Made by a program: the position numbers and the translations under genes. Below, in pieces: positions 17,929-25,854 of a DNA stretch of 64,000 bases. Each line of letters opens with the position of its first letter. The stretch's first letter is position 1. The notes under the pieces are model-generated. The model ran no database searches, was not told the DNA's origin, and saw nothing but the letters and a program-made list of their open reading frames with translations. The DNA is from Gp6-AA40 sp032156805 (GTDB lineage Bacteria; Acidobacteriota; Vicinamibacteria; Vicinamibacterales; UBA2999): contig JALDXQ010000010.1 of NCBI GenBank assembly GCA_032156805.1, forward strand, positions 1 to 64,000, read 5' to 3'.

Positions 17929-19089
17929 ATGCCGACCCGCCTGACGGCAGCCACAACGCGCACCGCCACCGCCGCACTCGGCAAGGTTGTCCGCCCGGAC
18001 CTGCTGCAGATCGCACAGGTCATCACCAGCCCTGAAACACAGCTCAAATACCAGATCGAACGGCTGCTGGGACAAGGCGGCTTCGGGCAGGTGTACCTGG
18101 CGCGACGGCTTGGCCGCTCGACCACCGTGCCCGATGTCGTCTGCATCAAGGCGAGCCTCAGGATCGACGGGTGGCTGCGCGAGGCGTACTTCGGGCAACT
18201 GCTCGACGGGCACGCCCGCGCCATTGCCGTCTTCGATACCTTTCCGCTGACAAACCCAGACCGCTCCGTCCTGTACTGTTTGGCCCTGGAGTTTGCGCAG
18301 CACGGCGATCTCAGCGCGTTCCTCAAGCAACACACGCGACCGTGGCCCGAGTCGAGCACGCGCCGCGAGATCGCCGGGGTCCTCGAAGTACTCGGCAAGC
18401 TTCATCGCGGCCAGATGCTGCACCGCGATCTGACGCCGATGAATGTCTTCGTGTGCGAGAACCGGCGCCTCAAGCTCGGCGACTTCGGCATCGTGCGACA
18501 GCAGAACGATCACCGTGGGATTACGGCAAGAACCATGAACACGCTGACCGCGCCAAGCGAATTTCTCGCAGGCGCCGCGCCCAAGTGGCAGGCACGCGAC
18601 GATGTCTATCAGGTGGGTCAGCTGCTCGCGATGCTCGTCAAGGGTGACGCCACGACGCGAATCCGCAGCTCGGACGTGAGAGGGCTGACGTGCAGCGATC
18701 AGTTGAAGGAAATCATCTACCGGTGCATCGGCGAGCGAAGAAAGCGCTACGAGAGCGCGAACGAGTTGATCGACGCGCTTCGAACGCCGCCTGCCTCACT
18801 CAAGGCCGGCGTGCTGCGATCGCTGAAGGGTGTGCACCTGACGTTCACCGGCATCCTGAGCAGGCGTCGCAGTGAAGCGGCGGCGGCCGCTCGCAAAGCC
18901 GGAGCCGTCGTCCACAGCGGACCCTCCACGCAGACGACGGTCGTCGTGCGTGGACGGCCCAACCCGCTCCAGGCTGCAGGTCGCGATGCCGGCCGGAAGT
19001 TGATGGACATCAAGCGACTGCGAGAAAAAGGTCAGAAGATCACCTTGCTCAACGAGACGCAGTTCTGGCGGCTGGCCGCCGCGAAGTGA
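17929..19089 (+). CDS. Ser/Thr protein kinase fused to a C-terminal BRCT domain
   Basis: 386 residues. Kinase features: Gly loop GQGGFGQVYLARR (48-60), Lys74 in VCIKASL, catalytic loop HRDLTPMN (Asp167) and DFG (185-187). The activation segment runs to APSEF, and the APE Glu is kept there. The kinase is compact, ending near residue 290. Residues ~300-386 look like a BRCT fold as at the end of NAD-dependent DNA ligases: HLTFTGILSRRRSEAAAAAR, GAVVHSGPSTQTTVVVRG, then GRKLMDIKRLREKGQKITLLNETQFWRL. BRCT domains bind phosphopeptides or DNA ends. No membrane segment is seen, unlike most bacterial Hanks kinases. It is convergent with the VOC gene. The kinase call is firm; the BRCT call is from pattern recognition. 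Confidence 0.85.
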   Translation: MPTRLTAATTRTATAALGKVVRPDLLQIAQVITSPETQLKYQIERLLGQGGFGQVYLARRLGRSTTVPDVVCIKASLRIDGWLREAYFGQLLDGHARAIAVFDTFPLTNPDRSVLYCLALEFAQHGDLSAFLKQHTRPWPESSTRREIAGVLEVLGKLHRGQMLHRDLTPMNVFVCENRRLKLGDFGIVRQQNDHRGITARTMNTLTAPSEFLAGAAPKWQARDDVYQVGQLLAMLVKGDATTRIRSSDVRGLTCSDQLKEIIYRCIGERRKRYESANELIDALRTPPASLKAGVLRSLKGVHLTFTGILSRRRSEAAAAARKAGAVVHSGPSTQTTVVVRGRPNPLQAAGRDAGRKLMDIKRLREKGQKITLLNETQFWRLAAAK

Positions 19090-19096
19090 CCATCAG

Positions 19097-19540
19097 CTAC
19101 TGAACGGTCGTCGTTGTCTGCTCTGGCCGCTGGATGAAGGACGGATCCATCCACAACACTTCCCAGTGGTGTCCGTCGAGGTCGTAGAAGCTCCAGCCGT
19201 ACATGAAACCGCGATCCTGCGCCTCCATGGCATGCCGGCCGCCCGCGGTGATCGCGGTCCTGACGATCTCGTCGACCTCGGCCCTGCTCTCACACGACAG
19301 CGCGAAGAGCCCTTCGGTCGCCCTGCTCGTATCGCACAGGGCCTGCTTCGTGAAGGTCTTGAAGAAGGGCTCCGACAGGAGCATGACGAACGCATCGTCG
19401 CTGATCACCATGCAGGCGCCCTGATCGTTGGTGAACTGTTTGTTGAACTCGAAACCCAGTGCCGAGAAGAAATCCATCGACTTCTTCAGGTCGCGAACGG
19501 GCAGGTTGACGAAGATCTTGCGGGAGTTCGTGCGTGCCAT
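19097..19540 (-). CDS. VOC (glyoxalase/bleomycin-resistance fold) family protein
   Basis: 147 residues. The pattern FVNLPVRDLKKSMDFFSALGF and YGWSFYDLDGHHWEVLWMDPSF is typical of the VOC lineage of glyoxalase-like proteins (often called lactoylglutathione lyase or PhnB-like, usually of unproven function). The final HxWE region would provide metal ligands, although the first ligand position is not obvious. AGGAG lies 11 bases before the ATG. Genes of this type commonly sit beside SnoaL-tailed ECF sigma factors, as here with the gene at 19621-20628. Confidence 0.8.
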   Translation of the reverse strand: MARTNSRKIFVNLPVRDLKKSMDFFSALGFEFNKQFTNDQGACMVISDDAFVMLLSEPFFKTFTKQALCDTSRATEGLFALSCESRAEVDEIVRTAITAGGRHAMEAQDRGFMYGWSFYDLDGHHWEVLWMDPSFIQRPEQTTTTVQ

Positions 19541-19620
19541 GGTGTCCGTGTCTCCTTCCATGCTGTTGTGAAGGTATAGACGCCCGGGGCACGCCGAAAT
19601 CATCGGTCGTGGCCCGTTGC

Positions 19621-20628
19621 TCAGCCGCCCTGGACCGTCGCGGCGGCCACGGCGTGCACGCCAGTGGCCGGCAGGTACGCCGGGAGACCGAACAGCGGGA
19701 AGAGCTTCTCGGTATCCAGAAATGAGTTCCACGCGACGATCCGATCGCCCTCGAGTTCCAGAACGATGAGTGCCCAGGGGACATGGCCACCGTCGGACGC
19801 GGGCCGGTACTGCGCGAAGGATGGCGCGCCGGACGCACGCGTTGGCAGCAGTCGCGATCCCCGGCATCCAGCACCTCGTCCACTGAGCCACGTGCGAATC
19901 GTCTCCGGGCCGCGTAACCACAATGTGAACGGCGGCATGGAGAGCGTGGCATCCTCACGGAGCAACGCAACCAGCGCATCGACGTCGTAGCTGTGAAACG
20001 CGTCCACGTAGCGATTGAGCATTCGAGACTGCTCGTCGGACAGCGGCTCGTTGCCGGCCTTGGTGCCACTGCGTGCGGCCACCGTCGCACGCGCCCGTTG
20101 CAGTGCGCTGTTGACCGCGGCCACCGACATGTCCAGGCAGTCGGCGACTTCCGCCGCGGACCATCCGAGCACCTCGCTCAACAGAAGCGCGGCCCGCTGA
20201 CGCGGTGGGAGGTGCTGGAGGGCAGACACAAACGCCAGCCGGATGCTTTGGCGGAGCGCCGTCAACTCGAACGGGCTGGCGTCGGACGGCAGGACCCGCG
20301 CCTCGGCGACTGGCTCGAGCCAGTGCGTCCGCTCGCGGGTTTCGAGGTGGTCTTCAACTGAGCCGTTCGGCCCCTCGTCCATCGGGCTTACACGCCGGGA
20401 ACGATCCGACAGGGCATCGAGGCAGACGTTGGTGGCAATCCGGTATAACCACGTGCGCAGGGACGACCGGCCTTCGAACCGATCCAACGCCTGCCAGGCA
20501 CGGACCATCGTTTCCTGCACGGCATCTTCGGCATCGAAGGCCGACCCGAGCATCCGGTAGCAATGACCGGTGAGCGGGGCGCGATGAGCTTCGAGTTGAG
20601 CGGCGTCGACCTGCATGTCGATCGTCAT
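19621..20628 (-). CDS. ECF sigma factor with C-terminal SnoaL-like domain
   Basis: 335 residues. Sigma region 2 is present (LTGHCYRMLGSAFDAEDAVQETMVRAWQAL, SSLRTWLYRIATNVCLDAL), as is region 4 (LQHLPPRQRAALLLSEVLGWSAAEVADCLDMSVAAVNSALQRA). From about residue 200, RYVDAFHSYDVDALVALLREDATLSMPP and WALIVLELEGDRIVAWNSFLD form a SnoaL/NTF2-like domain. This is the architecture of ECF groups whose C-terminal extension replaces a separate anti-sigma factor. It is probably cotranscribed with the VOC gene, 80 bases downstream, and is divergent from the CHRD lipoprotein. Confidence 0.88.
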   Translation of the reverse strand: MTIDMQVDAAQLEAHRAPLTGHCYRMLGSAFDAEDAVQETMVRAWQALDRFEGRSSLRTWLYRIATNVCLDALSDRSRRVSPMDEGPNGSVEDHLETRERTHWLEPVAEARVLPSDASPFELTALRQSIRLAFVSALQHLPPRQRAALLLSEVLGWSAAEVADCLDMSVAAVNSALQRARATVAARSGTKAGNEPLSDEQSRMLNRYVDAFHSYDVDALVALLREDATLSMPPFTLWLRGPETIRTWLSGRGAGCRGSRLLPTRASGAPSFAQYRPASDGGHVPWALIVLELEGDRIVAWNSFLDTEKLFPLFGLPAYLPATGVHAVAAATVQGG

Positions 20629-20708
20629 ACCATCCGCGCCAAACCGCGGTCAATCATGGCCCGAATCTCTTGCATAACCGGGCGCGATCTCGGCTACTCT
20701 ATGGCGGC

Positions 20709-20806
20709 TTCCAACCAGTCACGATTCCTGCGTGTGACTGGTTGGCGGTGTCTGTTGGCGCGCTTCGCGCGCCATTGGAACCGCGGCAGAACGCCGCGGC
20801 TGGAGG
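20709..20806 (+). promoter_or_regulatory. structured 5' leader with three consecutive hairpins
   Basis: Three perfect stem-loops stand in a row upstream of the CHRD gene. The first is a 12-bp stem CCAACCAGTCAC / GTGACTGGTTGG (20711-20722 with 20734-20745). The second is a 7-bp stem GGCGCGC-TTC-GCGCGCC (20757-20773). The third is a 7-bp stem CCGCGGC-AGAAC-GCCGCGG (20781-20799). The SD GGAGG follows three bases later (20802-20806). TTCCAA (20709-20714) could alternatively pair with TTGGAA (20775-20780), opening the first stem. A weak promoter-like TTGCAT (20670) and TACTCT (20695) precede the element, so the transcript would start close to the first hairpin. No known riboswitch family is recognised. 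Confidence 0.5.
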
Positions 20807-20810
20807 AACG

Positions 20811-21329
20811 ATGAAGCGATCCGGAGTGCTACTCCTCGGCGTATGCCTGCTTGGAGCCGCCGGTTGCGATGACGATTCGACGTCGCCGTCCAACCTACCA
20901 ATCGTGATGACCGCCAACCTGAGCCCGGCCAACGAAGTGCCGCCCATCGCCAACGCCGAGAACACCGGCACCGGCGCTGTGCAGATCACTTTCAACGTGA
21001 CGCGTGATGGAACCGGCGCGATCACGAGCGGAACAGCTGACTTCCACTTCCAACTGAGCGGCTTTCCCTCGAGCACCACGATCGTCGCCGCCCATATCCA
21101 TCCTGGCGCCGCCGGCGTCAACGGTGGCGTCATCGTCAACACCGGCATCGTCGCGGCGAACCCGGTCACACAGACAAACGGCGTCATGACGTTCTCCGTC
21201 AACAACGTCAGCGTTCCCGCCGCCACGCTTCAGGCGATCGTGAACAATCCTGCCGGCTACTACTTCAACGCGCACTCGCCGACGAATCCCGGCGGCGTCG
21301 CACGCGGACAACTGAGTCGCGCTCTGTAA
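20811..21329 (+). CDS. CHRD-domain lipoprotein
   Basis: 172 residues. A signal sequence ends in a lipobox (LLGAAGC), followed by an Asp/Ser linker. The body is one CHRD domain: LSPANEVPPIANAENTGTGA, HIHPGAAGVNGGVIVNTG and YYFNAHSPTNPGGVARGQL, the last matching the N-x-H-T/S-x-x-N-P-G-G-x-x-R-G-Q signature. CHRD domains are beta-sandwiches named from chordin; in bacteria they are secreted and of unknown role. The start is set by GGAGG five bases before the ATG. It is preceded by a strongly structured leader and followed by a terminator hairpin. Confidence 0.88.
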   Translation: MKRSGVLLLGVCLLGAAGCDDDSTSPSNLPIVMTANLSPANEVPPIANAENTGTGAVQITFNVTRDGTGAITSGTADFHFQLSGFPSSTTIVAAHIHPGAAGVNGGVIVNTGIVAANPVTQTNGVMTFSVNNVSVPAATLQAIVNNPAGYYFNAHSPTNPGGVARGQLSRAL

Positions 21330-21348
21330 CACAACCTGACAACGTAGG

Positions 21349-21372
21349 GCGGGTCCTGCTCTTTGGACCCGC
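21349..21372. terminator. hairpin between convergent genes
   Basis: A perfect 8-bp stem GCGGGTCC / GGACCCGC with an 8-base loop TGCTCTTT, extendable by three further pairs (one G-T). It lies between the CHRD stop and the stop of the convergent dioxygenase gene. There is no clear T-run on either side, so it may act bidirectionally or only stabilise 3' ends. Confidence 0.55.
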
Positions 21373-21374
21373 TC

Positions 21375-22070
21375 TCACACTGAAATACCAACCTGAAACG
21401 TCGCTGCGTAGCCACCGTTGACGCTCCCGGCGGGCGTCACGATCTCTGACGACAGGCTGTCGGAAAAGATCCCGTCTGACTGATTCGACATCGGGTTGGT
21501 TCCACGCGACGCGTAGACACCGCTCGCGTGCACGCTGTCGTTGGTCGATTCGGGGAAAGCGATCTGCGTGACCTTGACCGAACGGCCAGCCATCGTCACC
21601 TCCACGTGGATGTGCGTCGCCCGGCCCTGATACCAGCCTGGATAGATCGTGGTGAACGTGACTTCCCCGTTGCTGTTGGTCGTCTGGATACCACGCAGGT
21701 AGGTCTGGGTGGTCTGCGTCCCGTACTGCGAGTAGTTACCCGCAGCGTCGACGTGCCAGATCTCGACGTTGGCGTTGGGAACCGCAGCGCAGGCATTCGC
21801 CACGTTGACCACTCGTATCGTGAGGGTCAGGAGCGTCCCGCTCTTCCCTTCTCTGATGTCGCTGCGAAACAAATCCACGAGCGACGGATACGGACCGACC
21901 GTTTCCGTCGGCGTGACCGCGCATGCAGCGTTGGTCGATGTCGTCGTCGCGGCTTCGACCGTCGTGGACGGCGCGGTAGGCGTGTCGCCACATCCCCATG
22001 CCAACGCGACGCCCGCGGCGCCGACCGCACCCAGAGCCTCGCGCCGCGTGAGCAACCTCGAACCTTTCAT
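21375..22070 (-). CDS. intradiol ring-cleavage dioxygenase-like secreted protein
   Basis: 231 residues. It starts with LTRREALGAVGAAGVALAWGC, which combines a Tat-like double Arg with a lipobox-like Cys, so it is probably an exported lipoprotein. The core matches the C-terminal domain of intradiol dioxygenases: ETVGPYPSLVDLFRSDIREG, VPNANVEIWHVDAAGNYSQYG and IYPGWYQGRATHIHVEV. The Tyr/Tyr/His/His iron ligands can be assigned to GPY, PGWY, and the two His of THIHV. Cytosolic catechol dioxygenases are longer and carry a helical dimerisation domain that is missing here, so the substrate need not be catechol. GGAGGG lies upstream of the ATG. Confidence 0.85.
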   Translation of the reverse strand: MKGSRLLTRREALGAVGAAGVALAWGCGDTPTAPSTTVEAATTTSTNAACAVTPTETVGPYPSLVDLFRSDIREGKSGTLLTLTIRVVNVANACAAVPNANVEIWHVDAAGNYSQYGTQTTQTYLRGIQTTNSNGEVTFTTIYPGWYQGRATHIHVEVTMAGRSVKVTQIAFPESTNDSVHASGVYASRGTNPMSNQSDGIFSDSLSSEIVTPAGSVNGGYAATFQVGISV

Positions 22071-22147
22071 CTCATTCCCTCCACAACCAGTGTGAAGGGC
22101 CAGATGTCACAGAACTGTGACAGGTCGGTGCAGAGATCGTGGCGCGT

Positions 22148-25100
22148 TCACCAGCCTGGCATCAGGTTGAAGCCGAAGACCCACCCGTTACCCGGCCGTT
22201 GGAAGGCGCGTGCGAAGTCGAATTCGCCGACGGCATAGCCGAACAAATTGACCCGAAGGGCCACGCCCGCCGACGAGACGCCTCCGCGCGATCCGCCAAG
22301 AACGTCGGGGCGCTCACCCTGGTTCCACGCGCTCCCGGCGTCGGCAAAGAATGCGACCTCGACCGGAAGCGGCCCGTACATGTTGCCAGATGCACCGAAA
22401 GGGCGGAGCAGCGGGAAGCGGAATTCGACGTTGCCAACCAGCATGCGGCTCCCCAGCAATCGATCGATCAGCTCGCAACTGCCGCCCGCGGTGGGTACGC
22501 ACTCCTCTGCGCCGATGCTCGACACGTCGTACCCGCGAACAAGCCAGGGATAACCGACGTAGAGCGGCGAGATTCGAGTGTCCCGGGACCCGCTGCCGTA
22601 CCGCCCGTAGTGCATGACCCGGAAGGCCAGCGTGTAGAACGGCGCAGGCATGAAGTAGCGCCGGTAGTCGGCGAGAACGCCAGTAAAATTGAGCGTTCCG
22701 AAGGTGGGTGACGCTTCGAGCCGGTACCGCTGGCCCTGCACCGGGCTGGTCACGCCGAAGACCGATGCATCGAAGACGAATGCGGCGGAACTGGTCCCGA
22801 GGTTCAACGTATCGGCAAGAGGCGTGGTCACTGTGGAGTCCTCGTACACTCTGCCGGTGTTCAGCGAGTAGGTCGTCGTCGTGACCGTCTGATCGAATGA
22901 AATGCTGCTGACACCAGCCTGCAACTCCAGGCGGCGCGATCGATCCAGCGGGTACGAGATCACGCCGGATGCGTTGCGCTCGGTCTGGCGAAAGACGAAG
23001 AGCTGCTCGGATTGGACCAGGTCGCCGTTCGGAAGGCGGCCAGCACTGGCCTGGTAGCCGCTGGTGAGGTATGGAATCTGACCACCGACCAGCCCCCAGT
23101 TCCAGCGTCGCGACAGGTTGAGGTACCCGACCTGGGCGCCGATGTCCTTGGCACTCATCTCACCGTTGATCCCGGTGTTGACCTGGAAGGCAGTCGAGAG
23201 CACGTGATTCCCCAGCTGATCCGCGAAGGTCAGCGCGATCCCCCCGCCGAAGGACGTGCCAAACCTGCTGACGCCAACCCCGATGACCGGTTGACTCACA
23301 CCCTGGAGTTGAAGCCTGGCGCGATAGGGCTCGACTTCATACGTCACCGGCTCTGGCAGACCGACTTCCGGCGCCGCCAGAAGCGACGAGACCTCACTGG
23401 TCTTCCCCTCGAGCGGAGCCAACACCGCTGCATCGATCGAGGCCGTGGAGACCGGGCGGACGGGAGAGTCGGCATCGACGGTTCGGATGTCGTACTTGCC
23501 ATCCTGATACACGTTGAAAGCGACGGTGCCTGTCCGCGACGCCACGCTCATTGCGGGGCTCAGGCTGGTGATCCCGCTGACGCCGGTTGCGACGGACGTG
23601 ACCTGCACCGTTTCGGCGCCATCGAGAGTCGCCCGGTAGACGTTCGAGATCCCGTCATGATCGGAAATGAAGTACAGCGATCGACTGTCCGGCGCCCACT
23701 GCGGGTTGATGTGTTTGCCTTTCACGCCAGTCGGGACCTGCTGTACGGCGCCGCTTTCCGGATCGATCGTCGCGAGCGCATACGGCCCGAACGCCAGCGT
23801 CGTCAGGTTGCTCGCAAACCGGTCGGTGGCAAACGCGATGCGCCGGCCGTCGGGCGACCACGCCGGCTGCAGATCGGCGAATGAGTCCTTCGTGAGCTGA
23901 CGCAGACGGTTGGCCTGCAGATCGTACACAAAGAGATCGGTGATCCCCTGGTGCATGCCAGTGAAGCTGATCGCGCTGCCATCGGGCGCCCATGTCGGGT
24001 GCATGATCTCGTCAACGTCAGGCACCTCGATCTCGCGCGTCACGCCGCCGCGCTGCGCGTCGAAGATCGCGAGTGCTGCGCGGCCGCCGGTCACTGTCGC
24101 GACCGCAATCTTCTGGCTCGTGCTGTCCCATGCGCCGGTCGATTGAATGAACTGCACGCTGGAGAAGTGCGGATCGGTCGCCTGACTGGTCAACCTCCGG
24201 ACGATGCGACCGGTAGATGCTTCGGCCACGTACACATCAACGGAGAAAAAGCTGCGCGTGGAGAGGAAGGCAATCCATTTGCCGTCAGGGCTGATCGCAG
24301 GACCGACGTTGAGATCAGCACCGAGCTCTTTCCCTTCGATGCTGAGCCTCCCCGGCGCGCCGGCCGACGCTCTCAGAATCGGCTCGTACGCTTCGCGGAT
24401 GAATGCATGCCAATCCGTCGACACTTCCTTCGTCGAAACACCCAGCACCTGCTGAAAGGCTCCCTCGATGCCGTGTCTCGAAGCGACTGTCAGCATGTCT
24501 CCGATGACCTCATCCCCCCACCGGCCAGCGATATACGCCCAGACAGCCTGACCCCATCGATAAGGGAAGTACTTCGGGTTGTCGAGGTCCCTGATTTCAG
24601 GGAGCGCCTCTCCACGGGCCGCGTCCCGAAGCCACATCGCCGTGTTGGGATCCACCGGCCCGATGGACAGGTATTCCGCCATCCCTTCGATAAACCAGAG
24701 TGGAAGCTGCGCCAACCCGGTATCGCCCTGGGCGCCCTCCGGCGGCTTCGTCATGTCGTATTGAAACGCGTGCACGAGCTCGTGGCCGATGACGTGGTCA
24801 GTGTCGGCAAGCGGACCGGCGAGCGGAAGGACGATGCGTCGTCGCAGTCCCTCTGTGACACCGCCTGTGCCCTCGCCGATCTCGCCACCGATGACGTTGG
24901 TTTGTTCGAAGTCGACGTGAGAGCCGTACAAGATGAGCGGCTGGCGGCCACTCAGCTCGTGACCGAGGAGGCGCTCGAGCCGAAATCTCCAGCGCTCCGC
25001 GAGGCGTGCGGCGATCTCTGTGCCTGTTTGTTCGCGCGGGTAGAAGTAGATGTCGAAGTGCTCGGTCTTCATCACCTGGAAGTCGAACGTCCGGTAGTGA

Positions 25101-25207
25101 ACCTTGTTGCGGCCGAAGTACTGAGCCGAGGCGGGCGCGGCGGCTCCGCAGGCGAACAGCAGCGCAAGAGCTGCGATGACTCGATGGAACGAGTGCACTC
25201 GACGCAT
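22148..25207 (-). CDS. zinc-protease-like / beta-propeller / outer-membrane barrel protein
   Basis: 1019 residues with a signal peptide ending ASAQ. Residues ~30-290 resemble the MA-clan peptidases of secreted bacterial proteins, with HELVH at 142-146 and WFIEGMAEYLS as the likely third-ligand helix. Residues ~290-640 are a TolB/WD40-like propeller (GPAISPDGKWIAFLSTRSF, PTWAPDGSAISFTGMHQG, PAWSPDGRRIAFATDRF, PQWAPDSRSLYFISDHDG). The C-terminal ~370 residues form an Omp85/D15-type barrel (ALTFADQLGNHVL, YPWLVRGYDVSSIG, VEVAFFADAGSAWNQG) ending in a small residue/Trp. It should sit in the outer membrane with the propeller and protease facing one side. There is no POTRA domain, so it is not BamA itself. 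Confidence 0.88.
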   Translation of the reverse strand: MRRVHSFHRVIAALALLFACGAAAPASAQYFGRNKVHYRTFDFQVMKTEHFDIYFYPREQTGTEIAARLAERWRFRLERLLGHELSGRQPLILYGSHVDFEQTNVIGGEIGEGTGGVTEGLRRRIVLPLAGPLADTDHVIGHELVHAFQYDMTKPPEGAQGDTGLAQLPLWFIEGMAEYLSIGPVDPNTAMWLRDAARGEALPEIRDLDNPKYFPYRWGQAVWAYIAGRWGDEVIGDMLTVASRHGIEGAFQQVLGVSTKEVSTDWHAFIREAYEPILRASAGAPGRLSIEGKELGADLNVGPAISPDGKWIAFLSTRSFFSVDVYVAEASTGRIVRRLTSQATDPHFSSVQFIQSTGAWDSTSQKIAVATVTGGRAALAIFDAQRGGVTREIEVPDVDEIMHPTWAPDGSAISFTGMHQGITDLFVYDLQANRLRQLTKDSFADLQPAWSPDGRRIAFATDRFASNLTTLAFGPYALATIDPESGAVQQVPTGVKGKHINPQWAPDSRSLYFISDHDGISNVYRATLDGAETVQVTSVATGVSGITSLSPAMSVASRTGTVAFNVYQDGKYDIRTVDADSPVRPVSTASIDAAVLAPLEGKTSEVSSLLAAPEVGLPEPVTYEVEPYRARLQLQGVSQPVIGVGVSRFGTSFGGGIALTFADQLGNHVLSTAFQVNTGINGEMSAKDIGAQVGYLNLSRRWNWGLVGGQIPYLTSGYQASAGRLPNGDLVQSEQLFVFRQTERNASGVISYPLDRSRRLELQAGVSSISFDQTVTTTTYSLNTGRVYEDSTVTTPLADTLNLGTSSAAFVFDASVFGVTSPVQGQRYRLEASPTFGTLNFTGVLADYRRYFMPAPFYTLAFRVMHYGRYGSGSRDTRISPLYVGYPWLVRGYDVSSIGAEECVPTAGGSCELIDRLLGSRMLVGNVEFRFPLLRPFGASGNMYGPLPVEVAFFADAGSAWNQGERPDVLGGSRGGVSSAGVALRVNLFGYAVGEFDFARAFQRPGNGWVFGFNLMPGW

Positions 25208-25366
25208 CCGTGAACCCCCGGACGCGTTCGAGCAAGAGACGCACCACCCGGCCCGCGCATGTGTATTGACGAATGCGCGGGTGCCGGCAAAGGAGGCCAG
25301 GCGCTTTCACGATGAATGAGCTTCTGAGAGGACCGGGTTTTCGCCGAAAAGAGACAGCCCGTGAGC

Positions 25367-25609
25367 TCAGCGCCACCCGAGACGCACGACCTCGAAGTCG
25401 CCGGCCGTGAGGCTGCGGAACGCCGGGTTCAGCTCGTCGTTGTTCCAGCGCGAATCCTGGGCTCCGCTGATGAACGTGTCGCTGCCGTTGTCGGCCACGA
25501 TGAGGCCATGCGTCTGCATGGCGCGGAAGATGTTCTGGATGTAGATCGGGTAACCCGACAGGCTCTTCGAGCAAGAACCGCACCCGACCTCGTGCGGGAA
25601 CAGCATGCG
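25367..25609 (-). pseudogene. remnant C-terminal fragment of a larger secreted protein
   Basis: About 79 residues read YPIYIQNIFRAMQTHGLIVAD, then NGSDTFISGAQDSRWNNDELNP and FRSLTAGDFEVVRLG. This resembles the extreme C-terminus of larger secreted proteins rather than a free-standing gene. A stop codon lies one codon upstream of the only ATG. No signal peptide or ribosome site is seen, and no upstream part is recognisable in other frames. It is probably a decayed 3' end. The flanking stretches 25208-25366 and 25610-25854 hold no gene I can support. Confidence 0.5.
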
Positions 25610-25790
25610 TCAATTGTGCAACCCCGCACACGTCCCGCACTCGCTCCCTTCGATTATCGGATTGCCAATGACGGATCCGATGAGCGGATATGCGAACACA
25701 AATCTGGTGGGTCAAATCAGAAGTCTTCTCGTTTTGAAACACGCACCTGATCTGATCTGACACACGCCCAATCGCACTCGTCGCCGGCAT

Positions 25791-25807
25791 TTGGCGATTC
25801 GCGCCAA
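25791..25807. promoter_or_regulatory. small inverted repeat upstream of the peptide-importer operon
   Basis: TTGGCG-ATTCG-CGCCAA is a perfect 6-bp inverted repeat with a 5-base centre, 48 bases before the start of the importer ATPase gene and therefore in the likely promoter region. It could be an operator half-site pair or part of the transcript leader. There is no further evidence. Confidence 0.3.
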
Positions 25808-25854
25808 TTTTCCATGGCAGTGGACTTGCTGAGCTATGGGACGCCAGGTGACGT

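Noticed and set aside
23951..25213. 420-codon frame opposite the protease/propeller/barrel gene
   Set aside because: Antisense shadow with no domain signature; the minus-strand protein explains the region fully.
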